From Streptomyces sp. V4I8 (GTDB taxonomy: Bacteria > Actinomycetota > Actinomycetes > Streptomycetales > Streptomycetaceae), in the NCBI RefSeq assembly GCF_041261225.1, contig NZ_JBGCCN010000004.1, positions 186,001 through 250,000 of the forward strand: DNA of 64,000 nt, read 5' to 3'. The position numbers and the translations under genes are program-made. Shown here in pieces: positions 35,728-44,960 of this stretch (its first letter is position 1; every line of letters begins with the position of its first letter). The notes below the pieces were generated by a model that worked only from the letters and a program-made list of their open reading frames with translations, was not told the origin of the DNA and ran no database searches.

Positions 35728-37057
35728 GGAATGCCACGTGGTGGGGTGTGGGGGGAAATTGTCATGGTGGTGAGTAGCTGGAGTGGGGGGTGGCGCGAAA
35801 ACTGGCGGCTAGATGTCTGTCCTTTGCCGGTGGCCGCGGAATTCCCAGCCCGTATGGGTTCCGTGCCCTGAGACAAGTTAGAACGTGTATGCCCCAGGAC
35901 TTACCTTCGCCGCGTGCCGGGACGACCGGTAGTGTTCCGGCTGCCGTCCCTGCCCGTGGCTCACTGGCCGCGTCGGGTGAACCCGCCCTGCGGGTACCCC
36001 GGCGGATCGTGTTCCTGGCCCGCCGGGACCTGGCGAACCCCGCCGCCGGGGGCTCCGAACTGCTCGTGGACCGGCTGGCCCAGGGACTGACCGCCAGCGG
36101 CCACGAGGTCACCCTGCTGTGCGGGGGACCAGCCGCACACCGCGACTACCGGGTCGTGTCCGCCGGCGGTGACCTCACCCACTTCCTGCGCGCCCGACGC
36201 GCCTTCGCCCGCCAGATCGGCGACTGCGACCTCCTTGTCGAGGTCTGCAATGGCATGCCCTACCTCGCCCCCCTCTGGCACGACGGACCCACCCTCTGCC
36301 TGGTCAACCACGTCCACTCCGACCTCTGGCAACTGCGCTACCCCGGCCCCCTCGCCCCCCTCGGCCGCCGCCTGGAACACTGGGCCCTGGCCGGCGCACA
36401 CCGCCGCAACCTCACCGTCGCCATGTCCGGCTCCACCGCCACCGCCCTGCACGCCATCGGCGTCGACCCCGACCGCATCAGAATCGTCCACAGCGGCGTC
36501 GAAGAACCCGGACCCCTCCTGCCCAAATCACCCCAGCCCCTCTTCGTAGCCGTCGGACGACTCGTCGAATACAAACGCATCGACCTCCTCCTCAGACTCT
36601 GGAACCTGGTCCGCCCCGTCACCGGCGGACGCCTGGTCATCATCGGCGACGGACCCGAACGCACCCGCCTGCAAGCCATGGCCGGCGACGGCGTCGTCTT
36701 CACCGGACGCGTCTCCGAACAGACCAAACACCGCCTCCTGTGCCAGGCCTGGCTCCTGCTCCACCCCTCCCTCGTCGAAGGCTGGGGCCTGGTCATCACC
36801 GAAGCCGCCGCCCGCCACACCCCCGCCATCGGCTTCGACATACCCGGCCTGCGCGACTCCATCACCCACCAGATCACCGGCCACCTCGCCGACGGCGAAT
36901 CATCCTTCGCCGCCGCCTGGTGCACCCTCACCCTCAACCACCACCACCGCACCACCCTCGGCCACACCGCAGCCCAACACGCCACCCGCTACCGCTGGCA
37001 CCGCACCGTACGCCACTTCCGCACCGCCGCCACCGAGGCCTACCACACCCACACCAC
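35664..37057 (+). repeat. Inverted repeat, right arm (1,394 bp)
   Basis: Reverse complement of 30740-32133. Begins inside the DUF3068 gene and ends 50 bp before the AftD-like gene, so it carries an intact gene-to-gene junction (DUF3068 end, 161-bp spacer, glycosyltransferase) and is the likelier ancestral copy. Confidence 0.92.
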
Positions 37058-37109
37058 CAGGACCGCCAGCACGGACAACGCCGTCAGCAACCCCCAGAGC
37101 ACACCATGA
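35889..37109 (+). CDS. Family-4 (GT-B) glycosyltransferase, right copy
   Basis: 406 residues from ATG 35889. Same protein as the copy at 30727-31908 through residue ~390, then a distinct tail (TTRTASTDNAVSNPQSTP) because the inverted repeat ends at 37057. The stop overlaps the AftD-like start (ATGA), so the two are coupled. Downstream of DUF3068. Probably transfers a hexose or pentose to a lipid-linked surface glycan. Confidence 0.93.
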   Translation: MPQDLPSPRAGTTGSVPAAVPARGSLAASGEPALRVPRRIVFLARRDLANPAAGGSELLVDRLAQGLTASGHEVTLLCGGPAAHRDYRVVSAGGDLTHFLRARRAFARQIGDCDLLVEVCNGMPYLAPLWHDGPTLCLVNHVHSDLWQLRYPGPLAPLGRRLEHWALAGAHRRNLTVAMSGSTATALHAIGVDPDRIRIVHSGVEEPGPLLPKSPQPLFVAVGRLVEYKRIDLLLRLWNLVRPVTGGRLVIIGDGPERTRLQAMAGDGVVFTGRVSEQTKHRLLCQAWLLLHPSLVEGWGLVITEAAARHTPAIGFDIPGLRDSITHQITGHLADGESSFAAAWCTLTLNHHHRTTLGHTAAQHATRYRWHRTVRHFRTAATEAYHTHTTRTASTDNAVSNPQSTP

Positions 37110-40100
37110 CCGCCACCAGACCTCACGGCACACGAGGGCGCCGGTCGCTGCTGGCCTTCTGGATGGTCGTGTTCACCGCCTTCCTCGCCGTCTCACCCGG
37201 CAAGATGACCTTCGAGACCAAGCTCGGTGTCGCCCTCGATCCGCTCAAATTCATCGATGACCTGGGTGAGTTGTGGCACGACCGGGCGGGCTTCGGCGGG
37301 ATCGCCGACCAGTACATCGGCTACGCCTTCCCGTCGTTGCCGTACTACACGGTCATGGACCTGGCGCATGTACCCGTCTGGTTCGCCGAACGGTTGTGGC
37401 TGTCGCTCATCGTCACCACCGCGTTCTGGGGTGCTCTGAGACTCGCCGAGCGGCTGGCCATCGGGACGTCGGCCACCCGGCTTCTGGGTGCCGTCTGCTA
37501 CGCGATGTGGCCGACGTTCACGGTCATCATCGGTTCCACGTCGGCCGCCGCGCTGCCTGGCGCGATGCTGCCCTGGGTGCTGTTGCCGCTCACTCGGACC
37601 GACTTCAGCGCGCGGCGCGCGGCGGCCCGGTCCGCGGTAGTGATCCCGTTCATGGGTGGGGTCAACGCGGCTTCCACACTGGCGTCTTTGCTGCCCGTGC
37701 TGCTGTATCTGCTGAGCCGGCCTGCTGGGCCCCGCAGGCGTGGCCTGCTGACCTGGTGGACGGCGGGCGTGGTCCTGGCGACCGCCTGGTGGGTGGTGCC
37801 GCTGCTGCTGCTCGGTATCTACGGCGAGGACTTCATGCCGTACGTGGAGCAGGCCAGTACCACTACGGGCACCATGTCTGCCACCGAGCTGCTGCGCGGC
37901 GCCGGCAACTGGGTCGCTTACCTCAACTTCGGTCACCCGTGGCTGCCCGCGGGCCGGACCGTGGCCACGTCGGTTGTCACCGTGCTGTGTTCGGCGTTCA
38001 CCGCCGCGCTCGGGCTCGCCGGTCTCGCCCGCCGCGACCTGCCCGAGCGGCGCTGGCTGCTGCTCGTTGTGCTGTCCGTTGCCCTCATCACCCTTGCCGG
38101 ATACGGCGGTGCCCTTGGCGGGCTCTTCGACCACACGGTGCAGGACTGGCTGGACGGGTGGCTCAAACCCTTCCGCAACATCTACAAGTTCCAGCCGGGT
38201 CTCGCTCTCGCCTTGGTCTTCGGGATCACCCACTTCACCGCACACGCGGCCGAGCGGCTGGGCTCCCCGTCCAAGCGCGGGCGCCGCGGGTCCCGTCGCG
38301 CATCCTCCACCACCCCGCGCGGACGGTCCGCGCCCTTGGTTCCCGCCATCGCCGCGCTCCTCGTCCTGCCAGGTCTGATCCTGCCGTACGTCAACGGCAG
38401 CATCCTTCAGCCCGGCGCCTTCACCAAGCTGCCCAGCAGCTGGAGTCAGGCGGCCACCTGGCTGGAGAAGTACGCCCCGGACAACCGTGCCCTTGTCGTG
38501 CCGGCCACGACGCACGGCATCTACACCTGGGGTTCCCCCATCGACCAGCCGCTGGATGTGCTGGCCGAATCCCGCTGGGCCCAGCGGGACTTCGTACCCT
38601 TCGGCACCCCCGGTTCGCGCCGTGCGATGGACGCGGTCGAGCAGGCACTGATGAGCGGAAGCGAAGTACCCGGCCTGCGTGACTTCCTGGCACGCGCCGG
38701 GCTGTGGAACGTGGTTGTCCGCAACGACTTGGACCCCGACCAGATCGGCTACGTGCCACCGCAGATCGTCAAGAAGACTCTGGAGTCATCCGGCTACCGC
38801 AAAGTCACCGGCTTCGGCCCGCTGATCACCGGTGGGCGAATACCGGACGACACCCCCGTCGAGATACAAGCTCTGTTCCCGCGGCTCCAGGCCGTGGAGA
38901 TCTACGAGCCGGTCGATGCCGCTCCCGGGGAGCGGCCGAAGCAGGTGGCGTTGAAGCCCGTAGCGGACACAGCCGTGGTCAGCGGCGGCCCGGAGGCACT
39001 GCTCCAGCTGTCGGCAGACCCGAAGCTGCGCAAGCGGCCGACCGTGCTCACCGGGGACGACCACCCCGGCATCGAGACCCCGCCGCTCCAGGCGGTCGCG
39101 GACGGTATGCGCCGCGCGGACACCCGCTTCGGTCTGGTCAACAACAACACCTCCTACACCTACACGGCGGACGAGCGGAACCCACCGGACAGCTTCCAGA
39201 ACCCGGGCGCCGAGCCGAAGCAGATCCTGCCCACCTCCGGAGTCGAGCACCAGACGACGGCCGTGCTGCAAGGGGCGAAGAAGGTGACCGCTTCCAGCAA
39301 CGGTCACTGGCTGTTCCACCTGCCGCAGTACGAGCCGGTGAACGCCTTCGACGGCAATCCGGACACCGCGTGGGCCGACGGCAGTCCCGGTCGTACGGGG
39401 GGCAAGTCCGCCAACACCGTTTCGATCGGGGGCAGCCCCGGTGCGACGGAAGATCAGTGGCTGCGCATCGACTTCACCTCTCCCACCTCGATTCCGTCCA
39501 CGATCAAGGTCGATCCGTTGCCCGCCGGGGACGGCACGCGGGCCGCGCCCACGCGCGTGAGGGTCGAGACCGACAAGGGTGCTGCCGACAGCCCCCTTGA
39601 GCCGAACGGTGCGCCGCAATCCGTCAAGGCACCCCAGGGCGAGGCGAAGTGGCTGCGGATCAAGATCCTGGATGTGCAGGAGGGCAGGCCGGGGCTGCCG
39701 GGTGCGGGCTTCTCCGAGGTGTCCATCCCCGGCGTGCACGTCACCAAGCTGCTGGAGCTGCCGCGCGACGCCGAGCGCACGGCCGGCAAGGCCGACTCAC
39801 AGGTTTTCTCGCTGCACCGGGGCAGTGACCCGGGTGGTTTCTCCTCGGCGTCCGCGGAGGCGGGCCTGAACCGGCAGTTCCGCACCGACGAGGGATCCTC
39901 GGGCAAGTACCGCGTACGGGCACAGGCACTGCCGGTCCCGGGTGACGAACTGGACGCACTCCTGAAGCGGATCGCGCCGCAACAGCGTCCCCGGATCACC
40001 GCCACCGCCGACTCCACCAGCCGTACAAGTCCCTCACTGAGCGCGCGCAACCTCGTGGACGGTGACTGGATGACGGCCTGGATCGCCGGTGACAAGCCCG

Positions 40101-42361
40101 TCATCCACCTGAAGTGGCCCAAGAAGAGGGCGATCGACCAGATCGTCCTCCAGGCCGCCGGTGGCATCTCAACCCGCCCGGAAGAAGTGCAGATCAGCTC
40201 CCCTTACGGTTCGACGACGGCGGAAGTGGACAAAAACGGCCAGGCGCGCTTCGACCCCATCACGACGGACCGGCTCGACATCACCATCAGCCGTACCGCG
40301 CCGGTGTCCCTCTACAACCCGATCGCCGACAAAAAGCTGCGGCTGCCCGTCGGGCTCAGTGAGGTCTACGTCCCCGCCCTGGCCGACCTGATCGCCCCCG
40401 CACCGGACACCGACGAGAAGTTCTCCCTGCCCTGCGGCAAAGGCCCGGTGCTCACGGTCGACGGCACCCGCTACCCGACGAGGGCCTCCGGCCACGTGCG
40501 GGACCTGACGGAAGGTCAGCCGATCGACGTCGAGCTGTGCAAGCCTGACGCGAAGGACCAGGGCAAGGCCAAGGACCAGGGCAAGGGCAAGAGCGAAGGC
40601 AAGGACCAGGGCAAGGGCAAGAGCGAAGGCAAGGGCAAGGGCAAGAGCGAAGGCAAGGGCAAGGGCAAGAGCGAAGGCAAGGGCAAGAGCAAGAACGGTG
40701 GCAAGGGCAAGACCCGCACCCTGGACCTGAGCCCCGGGCGGCATGTGGTGGAAGCCGGAGACAACGGCCCCCTCGCACTGACGGACATCACCTTGTCACG
40801 CGGCGAGCCGGACCAGCTCTCGTCGGCCGGCACCCGCTCGGTCATGACCACTGACTGGCTCGGTGACCGCCGCTCGGTCACCGTCGGCGCGGGCGGGGCG
40901 TCGTACCTGCAGACATACGAGAACGCCAATGACGGCTGGAAGGCAACCCTCAACGGCAAGGAGCTCACCCCGCTCAGGATCGACGGCTGGCAGCAGGCCT
41001 GGCTGATTCCCGAAGGGCAGGGGGGCACGATCACCCTTGAGTACGAGCCGGCAGGCTTCTACAAGGGCGGGCTTGCCGCCGGCGGGGCGGGCGTGGCAGT
41101 CCTGGCCGCACTGGCCTTCGGACGCCGTCGTGGCCGTACGCCCGCGCGCGGGGCCTACGGCAACGCGGCCACGGTTGCACCGCCGCCCGCACCAGGGCGG
41201 GTCATCGGCCAACTCCTCCTGAGCATTGTCGTCACGGTGATCGCCCCGCTCCTGGGACTGACCGTGCTCGTACTGTCCCTCATCGCCCGGCGCCGGCCGG
41301 CAGCCATGGCACCCACCGCTGCCACAGCTATGGCAGGCGCAGGCATCATCGCGGCCGCAGGCGCGGCCGGACTGGGCGCCGGAGCGTTCGGCGCCCCCGC
41401 ACAAATGCTGGCAATCGTCGCCCTGACCGCGGCGGTCGTCACGACGGACCCGCCGGGCGACCAGGACGAAGCCACCTCCACCGGCCCGGGCTCGCGTCGA
41501 CGGCGTGCCCGGAGCGCGCCTGAACGGCCCACCCCGGCCGCGAAGCCGACCGAGACAACGAGCGAGTTGCCGGAGATAGGGATGGACATCCCGGCGCCGG
41601 ACGAGGTCGCCGGAATCCGGGGTGAGTCACCCGATCCGGGGCTGGACGGTCTGCCGCCGGATCAGGGCATTGGTGCGCCGAGTGAGGCGTGGGATCCGGG
41701 GGAGGCGGTCGGCGTGGCGGATGGCCTGCCGGATCCGGGCGCTGAGGTCCTGTCTTCAGGTAGCGGGGCCGGGATGCCGGCGGGACCGCCGGACCTGGGT
41801 ACGGGGGACCTGCCACTCGATCAGATCTCCGGGCCGTCGGCGCAGGAGCAGCCCGGCCAGGGGATGCGCATATCCGTGGGTCCTGTGATGCCTGGGAGCG
41901 CCGACCCCAGCAGCATCTGGCCCGCGGTCACCGGTGAGGTGGCTGGGGCGCCGGACGGGTCGCCGGAGCTGGGGCGGCTGGATGGTCGGGTTTCGGGTGA
42001 GGTGCCCGGCGTGGTGGGTGACCTGCCGGATCCGGGTGCGGGCGCTGTGCCTCCGGCTGAGGCGGCCGGAACGATGGGCGAGTGGCCGTATCCGGGCGTG
42101 GATGGTCTGCCTGCGGGTCCGGTGACCGGGACGCTGGGCGGGGGTCCGGGTCTGGGTGTGGATGGTCTGCCCGCAGATCAGGGCGCCGGGATGCCGGCAG
42201 GACCACCAGACCCGGGTACGGGGGACCTGCCACTCGATCAGGTCCCCGGGCCGTCGGCGCAGGAGCAGCCCGGCCAGGGGATGCGCATATCCATGGGTCC
42301 CGTGATGCCAGGGAGCGCCGACCCCAGCAGCATCTGGCCCCTGGTACGGCGGTGGGACTGA
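37106..42361 (+). CDS. AftD-like alpha-(1->3)-arabinofuranosyltransferase (DUF3367)
   Basis: 1751 residues. The N-terminal ~430 residues form a multi-pass GT-C region with DUF3367 features (TKLGVALDPLKFIDDLGELWHD... FGGIADQYIGYAFPSLPYY). Then two discoidin-like carbohydrate-binding modules (near 39290-39740 and 39990-40390), a Lys/Gly/Ser low-complexity stretch (KGKSEGKGKG) near 40555-40710, more membrane helices (41060-41450) and a Pro/Gly-rich repeat tail. Mycobacterial AftD adds arabinofuranose to envelope arabinan. Whether this host makes such arabinan is unknown, so the acceptor may differ. Confidence 0.88.
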   Translation: MTATRPHGTRGRRSLLAFWMVVFTAFLAVSPGKMTFETKLGVALDPLKFIDDLGELWHDRAGFGGIADQYIGYAFPSLPYYTVMDLAHVPVWFAERLWLSLIVTTAFWGALRLAERLAIGTSATRLLGAVCYAMWPTFTVIIGSTSAAALPGAMLPWVLLPLTRTDFSARRAAARSAVVIPFMGGVNAASTLASLLPVLLYLLSRPAGPRRRGLLTWWTAGVVLATAWWVVPLLLLGIYGEDFMPYVEQASTTTGTMSATELLRGAGNWVAYLNFGHPWLPAGRTVATSVVTVLCSAFTAALGLAGLARRDLPERRWLLLVVLSVALITLAGYGGALGGLFDHTVQDWLDGWLKPFRNIYKFQPGLALALVFGITHFTAHAAERLGSPSKRGRRGSRRASSTTPRGRSAPLVPAIAALLVLPGLILPYVNGSILQPGAFTKLPSSWSQAATWLEKYAPDNRALVVPATTHGIYTWGSPIDQPLDVLAESRWAQRDFVPFGTPGSRRAMDAVEQALMSGSEVPGLRDFLARAGLWNVVVRNDLDPDQIGYVPPQIVKKTLESSGYRKVTGFGPLITGGRIPDDTPVEIQALFPRLQAVEIYEPVDAAPGERPKQVALKPVADTAVVSGGPEALLQLSADPKLRKRPTVLTGDDHPGIETPPLQAVADGMRRADTRFGLVNNNTSYTYTADERNPPDSFQNPGAEPKQILPTSGVEHQTTAVLQGAKKVTASSNGHWLFHLPQYEPVNAFDGNPDTAWADGSPGRTGGKSANTVSIGGSPGATEDQWLRIDFTSPTSIPSTIKVDPLPAGDGTRAAPTRVRVETDKGAADSPLEPNGAPQSVKAPQGEAKWLRIKILDVQEGRPGLPGAGFSEVSIPGVHVTKLLELPRDAERTAGKADSQVFSLHRGSDPGGFSSASAEAGLNRQFRTDEGSSGKYRVRAQALPVPGDELDALLKRIAPQQRPRITATADSTSRTSPSLSARNLVDGDWMTAWIAGDKPVIHLKWPKKRAIDQIVLQAAGGISTRPEEVQISSPYGSTTAEVDKNGQARFDPITTDRLDITISRTAPVSLYNPIADKKLRLPVGLSEVYVPALADLIAPAPDTDEKFSLPCGKGPVLTVDGTRYPTRASGHVRDLTEGQPIDVELCKPDAKDQGKAKDQGKGKSEGKDQGKGKSEGKGKGKSEGKGKGKSEGKGKSKNGGKGKTRTLDLSPGRHVVEAGDNGPLALTDITLSRGEPDQLSSAGTRSVMTTDWLGDRRSVTVGAGGASYLQTYENANDGWKATLNGKELTPLRIDGWQQAWLIPEGQGGTITLEYEPAGFYKGGLAAGGAGVAVLAALAFGRRRGRTPARGAYGNAATVAPPPAPGRVIGQLLLSIVVTVIAPLLGLTVLVLSLIARRRPAAMAPTAATAMAGAGIIAAAGAAGLGAGAFGAPAQMLAIVALTAAVVTTDPPGDQDEATSTGPGSRRRRARSAPERPTPAAKPTETTSELPEIGMDIPAPDEVAGIRGESPDPGLDGLPPDQGIGAPSEAWDPGEAVGVADGLPDPGAEVLSSGSGAGMPAGPPDLGTGDLPLDQISGPSAQEQPGQGMRISVGPVMPGSADPSSIWPAVTGEVAGAPDGSPELGRLDGRVSGEVPGVVGDLPDPGAGAVPPAEAAGTMGEWPYPGVDGLPAGPVTGTLGGGPGLGVDGLPADQGAGMPAGPPDPGTGDLPLDQVPGPSAQEQPGQGMRISMGPVMPGSADPSSIWPLVRRWD
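40552..40710 (+). repeat. Low-complexity Lys-Gly-Ser repeat in the AftD-like gene
   Basis: About 50 residues built from K-G-K, K-S-E-G and K-D-Q-G units, strongly basic. It interrupts a wall-exposed region and could bind anionic cell-wall polymers. Confidence 0.7.
41768..41923 (+). repeat. Direct repeat, copy 1 (AftD tail)
   Basis: 156 bp encoding GMPAGPPDLGTGDLPLDQ... GPVMPGSADPSSIWP, repeated at 42185-42340 (417 bp further) with few changes. In-frame, so copy number can vary without breaking the protein. Confidence 0.8.
42185..42340 (+). repeat. Direct repeat, copy 2 (AftD tail)
   Basis: Second copy of the 156-bp unit at 41768-41923; ends 21 bp before the stop codon. Confidence 0.8.
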
Positions 42362-42480
42362 CTGAACAGGACGCCGACGCCGATGAAGGAAGGGAAGCGT
42401 CCGGCAGTGTCCCTGGCCACCGGTCCGGACGGGACTCGCCGTGACGGCCCTGACCACCCGCACCATGGAGGAATCAACTG

Positions 42481-42543
42481 ATGAGAGCCGCGCATCGCTC
42501 CGCGACGCGAAGGTGCCCGGCGCCCGGGGACGGTGGACGATGA
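42481..42543 (+). CDS. 20-residue leader ORF coupled to the acyltransferase
   Basis: MRAAHRSATRRCPAPGDGGR, ATG 9 nt after a GGAGG site, stop overlapping ATG 42540 (ATGA). It would deliver ribosomes to the acyltransferase start. Basic and with no hydrophobic segment. It could instead be a by-product of an upstream acyltransferase start (GTG 42441). Confidence 0.4.
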   Translation: MRAAHRSATRRCPAPGDGGR

Positions 42544-44099
42544 CCGCCCTGTCTTCAGCCCGGGACCGCAAGGGCAGCGCTTGGTCCGGAGCCGGCAGCA
42601 CCCCTGGAGCGAGGATTCCCTTCGGGATCGTGGACGAGGTCTCGCGGCACGGTCTGCGCGAGGACGAGCCCGAGTCCGTGCACATCGAGGTGCATCTGCC
42701 GGGGAGGCTGGAGATCGGGCGCTTGCGGACCGCGTTCGGGGAAGCGTTACGACGACATCCGCGGATCTTGATGCGGGAGGTGCCCGGCACCTGGTACCGG
42801 CGCCGCTACGAGTGGGAGCTCACCGAAGAACCGGACGTCGAACCGGTGCAGTGCCCGCCGTCCTCCGGCCCCGACGCTTTGGCCCGGGCTCGTACCCGTG
42901 CGCTGACGGACTGCCCCTCGTTGGCGACGTCGCCGCCCGTGCGGCTCGAAGTCGTCACGGACAGCGGTAGCAGCGGCACCAGCGACGGCTGTGTGCTGCT
43001 GCTGACGTTCCACCACACCGCGCTGGACGTGCTGTCCTGTCTTCGGGTGCTGGCGACGGCCGCCGAGTTGTACGGGGGCGCCGAAAACCCGCCTCGCCCC
43101 GCTCCCGTCCGGTCACCCGCCTCAGCTCTCAGGTCCGGCCGAGTGGAGACGTCGTGGCCCAAGGCGTCCCCGTGGGCCAGGTCCGCACGGATTCTTCCGG
43201 CACCGCTGCGCCCCGGAGGCGGCAGGGCAAACGGCCTGCTCGTCGCGGAATTCCCTCTGCCCCACCGCGCCCCGGACGCCCCGTACACCGTCAACGATCA
43301 ACTTCTCGTCGCCACCGCCTTGACGGTGGCCCGATGGAACCGCCGCCGCGGCTCGATCTCTTCCCGGCCGGTACGCATCACGATGCCGGTGGACGACCGG
43401 TCGTGCGGTGCCGAAATGCCGATCGGCAACGGCACGCGGCTCGTTGACGTCGTCATCGCATCGCAGGACCCTGCCGGCGCCGCTGCGCTGCGCGGCGAGC
43501 GCCCGGCTCCGGAGGCGGTGGCCTCCCTGCTCCGCGGTACGGCGAGGCAGACCCGCGCCCTCAAAGCGACACCCCGGCCGCAGCTGGCACGCGGCACGGG
43601 CCTGCTGTCCGCGCCCGTGCTGCCGGTCGGCCTGCGATCGGTGGTGATGCGGGGTCTGCGGCGCGCGGCCGCTCCCTGGATGTCGACGGTGCTGCTGAGC
43701 AATGTCGGTCGCGTCCCGTACCCCTTCGACTTCGGTGACGCGGGCCGTGCCACCGCTGTGTGGTTCTCGGCCCCGGCTCACATGCCCCGCGGCCTCACGG
43801 TGTGCACGGTGGGCACGGGAGACCGGCTCCATCTCGCCCTGCGCTGGTCCCGGGCGCTGCTCGACGATGACAGCGGCCCCGCCCTGGCCCTTCTCTTCGA
43901 AGAGTGCCTCGCCGCCACCGCGGCGCCCGGCGCGCCGGAATCGTACGGCGCTGCCCCGGCCCGACGCGAAGACGGCCCATGCCCCACCGCCCACAGCCGC
44001 CACACTCCAGACGACATGCCGACGCGGCGCCACCCCCGCGGCCTTCGGACCGAAGATGCCGGCAGCGGCGGCAACGAGTCTCCAGGGAGCCCTGTATGA
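42540..44099 (+). CDS. Condensation-domain-like (HHxxxD) acyltransferase
   Basis: 519 residues from ATG 42540; GTG 42441 would add 33 residues but lacks a ribosome site. Catalytic motif HHTALD (HHxxxD) in LLLTFHHTALDVLSC, as in condensation domains, PapA and wax-ester-type acyltransferases; the second half has the DRSCGAEMPIGNG and LLSNVGRVP regions equivalent to the DFGWG/N-x2-GR channel. Standalone; likely acylates a sugar or alcohol with an acyl-CoA. The stop overlaps the next methyltransferase start. Confidence 0.82.
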   Translation: MTALSSARDRKGSAWSGAGSTPGARIPFGIVDEVSRHGLREDEPESVHIEVHLPGRLEIGRLRTAFGEALRRHPRILMREVPGTWYRRRYEWELTEEPDVEPVQCPPSSGPDALARARTRALTDCPSLATSPPVRLEVVTDSGSSGTSDGCVLLLTFHHTALDVLSCLRVLATAAELYGGAENPPRPAPVRSPASALRSGRVETSWPKASPWARSARILPAPLRPGGGRANGLLVAEFPLPHRAPDAPYTVNDQLLVATALTVARWNRRRGSISSRPVRITMPVDDRSCGAEMPIGNGTRLVDVVIASQDPAGAAALRGERPAPEAVASLLRGTARQTRALKATPRPQLARGTGLLSAPVLPVGLRSVVMRGLRRAAAPWMSTVLLSNVGRVPYPFDFGDAGRATAVWFSAPAHMPRGLTVCTVGTGDRLHLALRWSRALLDDDSGPALALLFEECLAATAAPGAPESYGAAPARREDGPCPTAHSRHTPDDMPTRRHPRGLRTEDAGSGGNESPGSPV

Positions 44100-44956
44100 C
44101 CGCATCTCGTCCCGACGCGTTCCGCCCGACACGGCACGGCGCTGATTCCAACTCCGCCATGAGCCTGCCGGACGACCGCCCGCCGGCTCGCGCGAAGGCG
44201 CGTGGCCTGCGGGACTTCTACGAGGATCCCGCCGTACCCGTCGCCTCGGGCGACGAGCGGAGTCTGCGCCAGGCCCGGGTGCTCGCGAAGGCACTCGGAC
44301 CGGTGCGCGCGGGACGCCCGGCGGCGACCGTGCTGGATGTCGGGTGCGGCGATGGCTCGGCCGCCGCCGTCGCGGCCCGGGTGCTCGCGGGGCACCGGAT
44401 CGTGGGGGTCGACTGGTCGCACGACGCCCTGCGCCGGGCCGCGCCGCGCCTGTCGTATGTGGTGCGCGGTGAGTTCACCGGTGGCGATGCGGCAGGCTCC
44501 GCCGGCAGTGAACTTCCCACGCCGGGCCTGCCGTTCGGGTCCGCCTGTGCCGACGCCGTCTTGTTCAGCGAGGTGATCGAACACCTCGTCGACCCGGATT
44601 CCGCGCTTGAGGAGCTGCGCCGTGTACTGCGCCCCGGCGGGCATCTCATGCTGTCCACGCCGAATCTCGCCGCCTGGTACAACCGTGGACTGCTGCTCGC
44701 CGGTGTCCAGCCGGTCTTCTCCGAGGTGAGCCTGCGTGCCATCCACGGCCGGCCGGGACGTGAGGTCGTCGGTCATCTACGGCTGTACACCGCACGCGCG
44801 CTGAGGGAGTTCGTCGCGGCGTCCGGATTCGAGGTGGTGGGGATCACCGGCGCGCCGTTCCACGGTGTGCCCCGGCCGCTGCGCGCCCTCGACCGCGCCG
44901 CCTGCCGTCGCCCTTCTCTCTCGTCGATCCTGCTTCTGCACGCCAGGCGGGTGTGA
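44096..44956 (+). CDS. Class I SAM-dependent methyltransferase
   Basis: 286 residues from ATG 44096 (ATGA overlap with the acyltransferase). SAM motif VLDVGCGDGSAAAVAARVL, VGVDWSHDAL and VLFSEVIEHLVDPDSALEELRRVLRPGGHLMLSTPN. Small-molecule methyltransferase in the surface-glycan operon; substrate unknown. DMT transporter gene begins 5 bp downstream. Confidence 0.92.
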   Translation: MTASRPDAFRPTRHGADSNSAMSLPDDRPPARAKARGLRDFYEDPAVPVASGDERSLRQARVLAKALGPVRAGRPAATVLDVGCGDGSAAAVAARVLAGHRIVGVDWSHDALRRAAPRLSYVVRGEFTGGDAAGSAGSELPTPGLPFGSACADAVLFSEVIEHLVDPDSALEELRRVLRPGGHLMLSTPNLAAWYNRGLLLAGVQPVFSEVSLRAIHGRPGREVVGHLRLYTARALREFVAASGFEVVGITGAPFHGVPRPLRALDRAACRRPSLSSILLLHARRV

Positions 44957-44960
44957 CCCC

